A stretch of DNA of 17,020 bases. It comes from an uncultured Eubacteriales bacterium (lineage in GTDB: Bacteria > Bacillota > Clostridia > Oscillospirales > Oscillospiraceae). Positions within the stretch are counted from its first letter, which is position 1; each line of letters starts with the position of its first letter. The notes beneath the pieces are model-generated. The model did no database searches. It was not told the DNA's origin and worked only from the letters and a program-made list of their open reading frames with translations. The position numbers and the translations under genes are program-made. The DNA lies in assembly GCA_934597725.1 (NCBI GenBank), contig CAKTSK010000035.1, forward strand, positions 1-17,020, in the 5' to 3' direction. Of the stretch, positions 14,492 through 17,020 are shown piece after piece.

Positions 14492-16861
14492 TTACCGTTT
14501 TTTCTCCAAGGTCGTGCCGAGGGATTTCTCGGCAATGGACTCCAGCAGGATGGCGTGTTCCATCCGGCCGTCCAGCACGGTCACCGACCCCACCCCGTGC
14601 TCCACGGCGTGGATGCAGTTGAGGGTCTTGGGGATCATGCCGCCGGCGATGAGGCCGCTGTCCATAAGCTCCTTGGCCCGGCCCACGTCCATGCGGGCGA
14701 TGCGGGTGGACTGGTTGTGGCTGTCCACCAGGATGCCGTCGGTGTCGGTGAGGAAGATGAGCTTGTCCGCCCCCATGGCCTCGGCCACGGCCCGGGCGGC
14801 GTCGTCGGCGTTGCAGTTGAACACGCTCCCCTGCTCGCCCCGGGCCACCGGGGAGATGACCGGCAGGAAGCCGTCGTCCAGCAGGGTCCGCAGCAGGCGG
14901 GGGTCCACCTTGGTGATGGTGCCCACCAGGCCCAGGGCCTTGTCCTTCTGGCGGGCGGTGATGAGGCCCCCGTCCCGGCCGGAGATGCCGCAGGCCTTGG
15001 CCCCGATCCGGTCCAAGGCCCCCACGATGGCCTTGTTCACCCGGGCCGAGAGGGCCAGTTCTGCCGTCTCCAGCACGGTCTGGTCCGTGACCCGGTAGCC
15101 GTTTTCAAAGTGGGTGGGCACGTTGAGCTTGTCCAACAGGGCGGAGATCTCCTTGCCGCCGCCGTGGACCAGCACCACCCGCACGCCCACCGATTGCAGG
15201 GCGGCGGCGTCTTCCAGGATGGTGTCGGTGGAGGCCGCGTCCAGGGCCGAGCCGCCGTACTTGATGACCACCGTCCGGCCCTCGTACCGGCGCAGCAGGG
15301 GCAGCACGTCCAGCAGGGCCCGGACCTTGCTCATGCCGTCCATGCCGTGCTGGATGTCATACTCCCGCAGAAACTGCTTGGCATAGTCTACGTCGGAGGG
15401 GCAGTCGATATACTCGATGCCCCGCTTCTGGCGGGTCTCCGCCCCCTTGCCGGTGAGCAGGATGACCGTAGGCTCGTCGGCCCCCAGCACGGCCTGGCGC
15501 ACGGCCTCGCCCCGGTCGGGGACGATGGAGTAGTCGCAGCCGCCCTGCTCCACATACTGGGCGATGTCCTTGCAGATGGCCTCCACCGGCTCCTCGCCGG
15601 GGTCCTCCTCGGTGAGGATGACCAGGTCGGAATACTGGCCGGAGATCTCGCCCAGGTCCTTCCGGCGGTCGTAGGCCTTGTAGCCGGGGCAGCCGAAGAC
15701 GGTCACCAGCCGCCGGCCGGGGTACTCCTCCCGGACGGACTGGAAGAGGGTCTCGAAGGACAGGCGGTTGTGGGCGTAGTCCACGATGACGGTGACCTTC
15801 TCGTCGGCGTTGGTGTAGACCTCCATCCGGCCGGGGACCCGGGCTTTCATGAGGCCCGCGAAGGCGTACTGCTCGGGCACGCCCAGGGCCTCGCACACGG
15901 CCAGGGCGGCCAGGGCGTTCTGGACGTTGAACAGGCCGGGCATGGTCAGGCGGAACTCCCGGCTGTAGCGGGGGGTCTTGACCCGGAAGAGGATGTCTCC
16001 GCCCACCTTACGCACCTGGGAGCCGAAGATGGTGGCGGAGGGGTCTTTCTGGGAGAAGGTGATCATCCGGGGGCAGCTTTTCCGGGCGGCTTCCAGCACC
16101 CGGTCGGCGTGGTCGCAGTCCAGGTTGACGCAGGCGGCGGCGGCCTGGGAGAAGATCCGCAGCTTGGAGGAGAAGTAGTCCTCAAAGTCCGGGTGTTCGA
16201 TGGGGGAGATGTGGTCCATGCCGATGTTCAGAAAGACGGCGGCGGCGAACTCCACGTTTTTCACCCGGTCGTATTTCAGGGCCTGGCTGGAGACCTCCAT
16301 GGTCATGTAGCGCATCCCGTTGGCGGCGCCGTGGGCGAAGTGGCGTTCCAGGTCCAGGGGCTCGGGGGTGGTGAGGTGGGACTCGAACTTTTCCACCCCG
16401 TCGTAGGTCTCGATGGAGGAGATGATGCCGCTGGGGACCTGGCCCTTGGCGGCCAGATATTCGTCAAAAATGTACTTTAAGTAGTACGCGGTGGAGGACT
16501 TGCCCTTGGTGCCGGTGATGCCCACCACGCCCAGCTTGGCGGAGGGGTGGTCGTAGTAGAAGTCGGCCAGCAGGGCCATGGCCAGGCGCACGTCGCTGAC
16601 CTGGATGCAGGGCAGGTCCACCTGGTCGTAGCGTTTTTCGGACAGGTAGACAAAGGCCCCCTGCTCCTTGGCGGACTGAAGGAAGTCCACTTTGAAGTGG
16701 GCGCCCTTACAGATGAAGAGGGTGCCGGGGACGACCTGCCGGGAGTCGCAGCTGACCAGAGCCACCTCACGGGTGAGGGGCGCACCGGAGAAGTCCAGCT
16801 GGAGGTTTTTCTTTTGCAGCAGCTGGATGTAATCCCCCAGGGGGTAATGTGTCAGTTCCAT
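14492..16861 (-). CDS. MurE-like Mur ligase fused to ArgB-type N-acetylglutamate kinase
   Basis: One frame of 789 residues holds two complete enzymes. Residues 1-505 are a MurE-type amino-acid ligase: substrate domain with SCDSRQVVPGTLF (37-49), P-loop TGTKGKSS (116-123), TTPEP, MEVSSQAL (188-195), the usual carbamylated lysine K233, VDYAHN (360-365) and GKGAE (471-475). Where MurE enzymes that add diaminopimelate have DNPR, this one has EDPG (419-422), so the third-position amino acid cannot be assumed. Residues 510-789 are a full amino-acid kinase of the ArgB type: VVIKYGGSALD (531-541), VLVHGGGKE (563-571), NGYRVTD (587-593), CNADDAARA (683-691), LTDTDGILVD (704-713) and GGMIPK (740-745). 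ArgB phosphorylates N-acetylglutamate in arginine and ornithine synthesis. There is no stop, and no Shine-Dalgarno before M507 or M510. ATG 16861 is chosen (AAAGGA, 10-base spacer); an extension to 17014 would run through the hairpin array. Confidence 0.88.
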   Translation of the reverse strand: MELTHYPLGDYIQLLQKKNLQLDFSGAPLTREVALVSCDSRQVVPGTLFICKGAHFKVDFLQSAKEQGAFVYLSEKRYDQVDLPCIQVSDVRLAMALLADFYYDHPSAKLGVVGITGTKGKSSTAYYLKYIFDEYLAAKGQVPSGIISSIETYDGVEKFESHLTTPEPLDLERHFAHGAANGMRYMTMEVSSQALKYDRVKNVEFAAAVFLNIGMDHISPIEHPDFEDYFSSKLRIFSQAAAACVNLDCDHADRVLEAARKSCPRMITFSQKDPSATIFGSQVRKVGGDILFRVKTPRYSREFRLTMPGLFNVQNALAALAVCEALGVPEQYAFAGLMKARVPGRMEVYTNADEKVTVIVDYAHNRLSFETLFQSVREEYPGRRLVTVFGCPGYKAYDRRKDLGEISGQYSDLVILTEEDPGEEPVEAICKDIAQYVEQGGCDYSIVPDRGEAVRQAVLGADEPTVILLTGKGAETRQKRGIEYIDCPSDVDYAKQFLREYDIQHGMDGMSKVRALLDVLPLLRRYEGRTVVIKYGGSALDAASTDTILEDAAALQSVGVRVVLVHGGGKEISALLDKLNVPTHFENGYRVTDQTVLETAELALSARVNKAIVGALDRIGAKACGISGRDGGLITARQKDKALGLVGTITKVDPRLLRTLLDDGFLPVISPVARGEQGSVFNCNADDAARAVAEAMGADKLIFLTDTDGILVDSHNQSTRIARMDVGRAKELMDSGLIAGGMIPKTLNCIHAVEHGVGSVTVLDGRMEHAILLESIAEKSLGTTLEKKR

Positions 16862-16887
16862 AGTGAACCATTCCTTTCTTGGATGTA

Positions 16888-16933
16888 GCCCCCTATGGGG
16901 GGCAAAAAAACGCAGAGACCAACGGAGTTGGTC
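16888..16933 (-). promoter_or_regulatory. Leader hairpins upstream of the MurE-ArgB gene
   Basis: Read on the minus strand toward the gene: a perfect 7-bp triloop stem (16933-16917), then TCTGCG, then seven T (16910-16904), then a second GC hairpin (16903-16888, loop ATA) ending 26 bases before ATG 16861. The first stem plus T-run weakly resembles an intrinsic terminator, but the six-base gap before the T-run is unfavourable. No convincing -35/-10 pair was found within the window upstream of this gene. Confidence 0.3.
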
Positions 16934-17020
16934 GAAACGATGTGCCGTGCTCCACGGCGGGGATTTGCCTACCATAGGCAACGGATGTGGGAGGCGCCGC
17001 CTCCGGGGGGCCACTGCCCG
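16917..17020. repeat. Array of small triloop hairpins (right)
   Basis: Four perfect stems with exactly three-base loops follow one another: 16917-16933 (7 bp, loop GGA), 16944-16958 (6 bp, loop CTC), 16965-16981 (7 bp, loop CCA) and 16990-17004 (6 bp, loop GCC). The end of the window then carries the inverse of the CGGGCAGTGGCCCC sequence seen at 130-143. The first stem is identical to the one at 221-237 except in its loop. The array continues to, and probably past, the window edge. Confidence 0.65.

Noticed and set aside
15334..15343. Separate argB gene starting at an internal ATG (residue 507 or 510)
   Set aside because: No Shine-Dalgarno lies at a workable distance from either ATG and the ligase frame continues without a stop, so one fused product is the simplest reading; internal initiation is not fully excluded.
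14555..16480. 641-codon plus-strand frame opposite the MurE-ArgB gene
   Set aside because: Antisense shadow dominated by G, V, H, D and Q; the minus strand holds recognisable catalytic motifs throughout.

Overview
The window looks like chromosomal DNA of a GC-rich low-GC-lineage Firmicute, most likely a gut clostridium of the Oscillospiraceae type (Flavonifractor-like). The reasons are strong AGGAGG ribosome-binding sites, a DnaD/DnaI primosome pair, a protein with three SLH domains, and a backbone that is very GC-rich (46 of 60 bases G+C at 1561-1620). Genus is an inference; no rRNA or other marker is present.

Layout, left to right. 1-505 is an intergenic region made mostly of palindromes and small hairpins, ending in a promoter. 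506-3589 (+) is a tight three-gene operon: an SCP2-like protein with a cysteine cluster, an iron-type alcohol dehydrogenase and a class-3-like aldehyde dehydrogenase, closed by a strong terminator. 3704-7107 (-) is an AT-rich accessory block (19 of 60 G+C at 4921-4980). It holds a secreted LRR/Ig-like/SLH surface protein and an unrecognised 338-residue protein with an internal repeat, each with its own promoter. A 200-base divergent promoter region follows. 7307-9274 (+) holds dnaD and a dnaI/dnaC-type helicase loader. 9343-13044 (+) is a candidate defence module: a 924-residue MmeI/YeeA-type restriction-methylation protein and, 9 bases on, a protein ending in a HEPN-like R-X4-H motif. A long palindromic hairpin at 13127-13172 separates this module from the convergent genes. 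13195-16861 (-) holds an M16 zinc protease and, upstream of it, a 789-residue protein that joins a complete MurE-type Mur ligase to a complete ArgB-type N-acetylglutamate kinase in one uninterrupted frame. The right edge (16888-17020) is a second array of small hairpins. It is related to the left one and inverted relative to it.

How the genes may work together. The first operon probably interconverts alcohols, aldehydes and acids, possibly lipid-derived given the SCP2 partner. DnaD and the DnaI-like protein load the replicative helicase. The MmeI-like/HEPN pair resembles an R-M enzyme with a candidate abortive-infection RNase. The MurE-ArgB fusion is the most surprising object: it puts a peptidoglycan-type amino-acid ligase and an arginine/ornithine pathway kinase in one polypeptide, and the ligase lacks the usual DNPR specificity motif. 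The paired triloop-hairpin arrays are a second pattern not explained by the genes.
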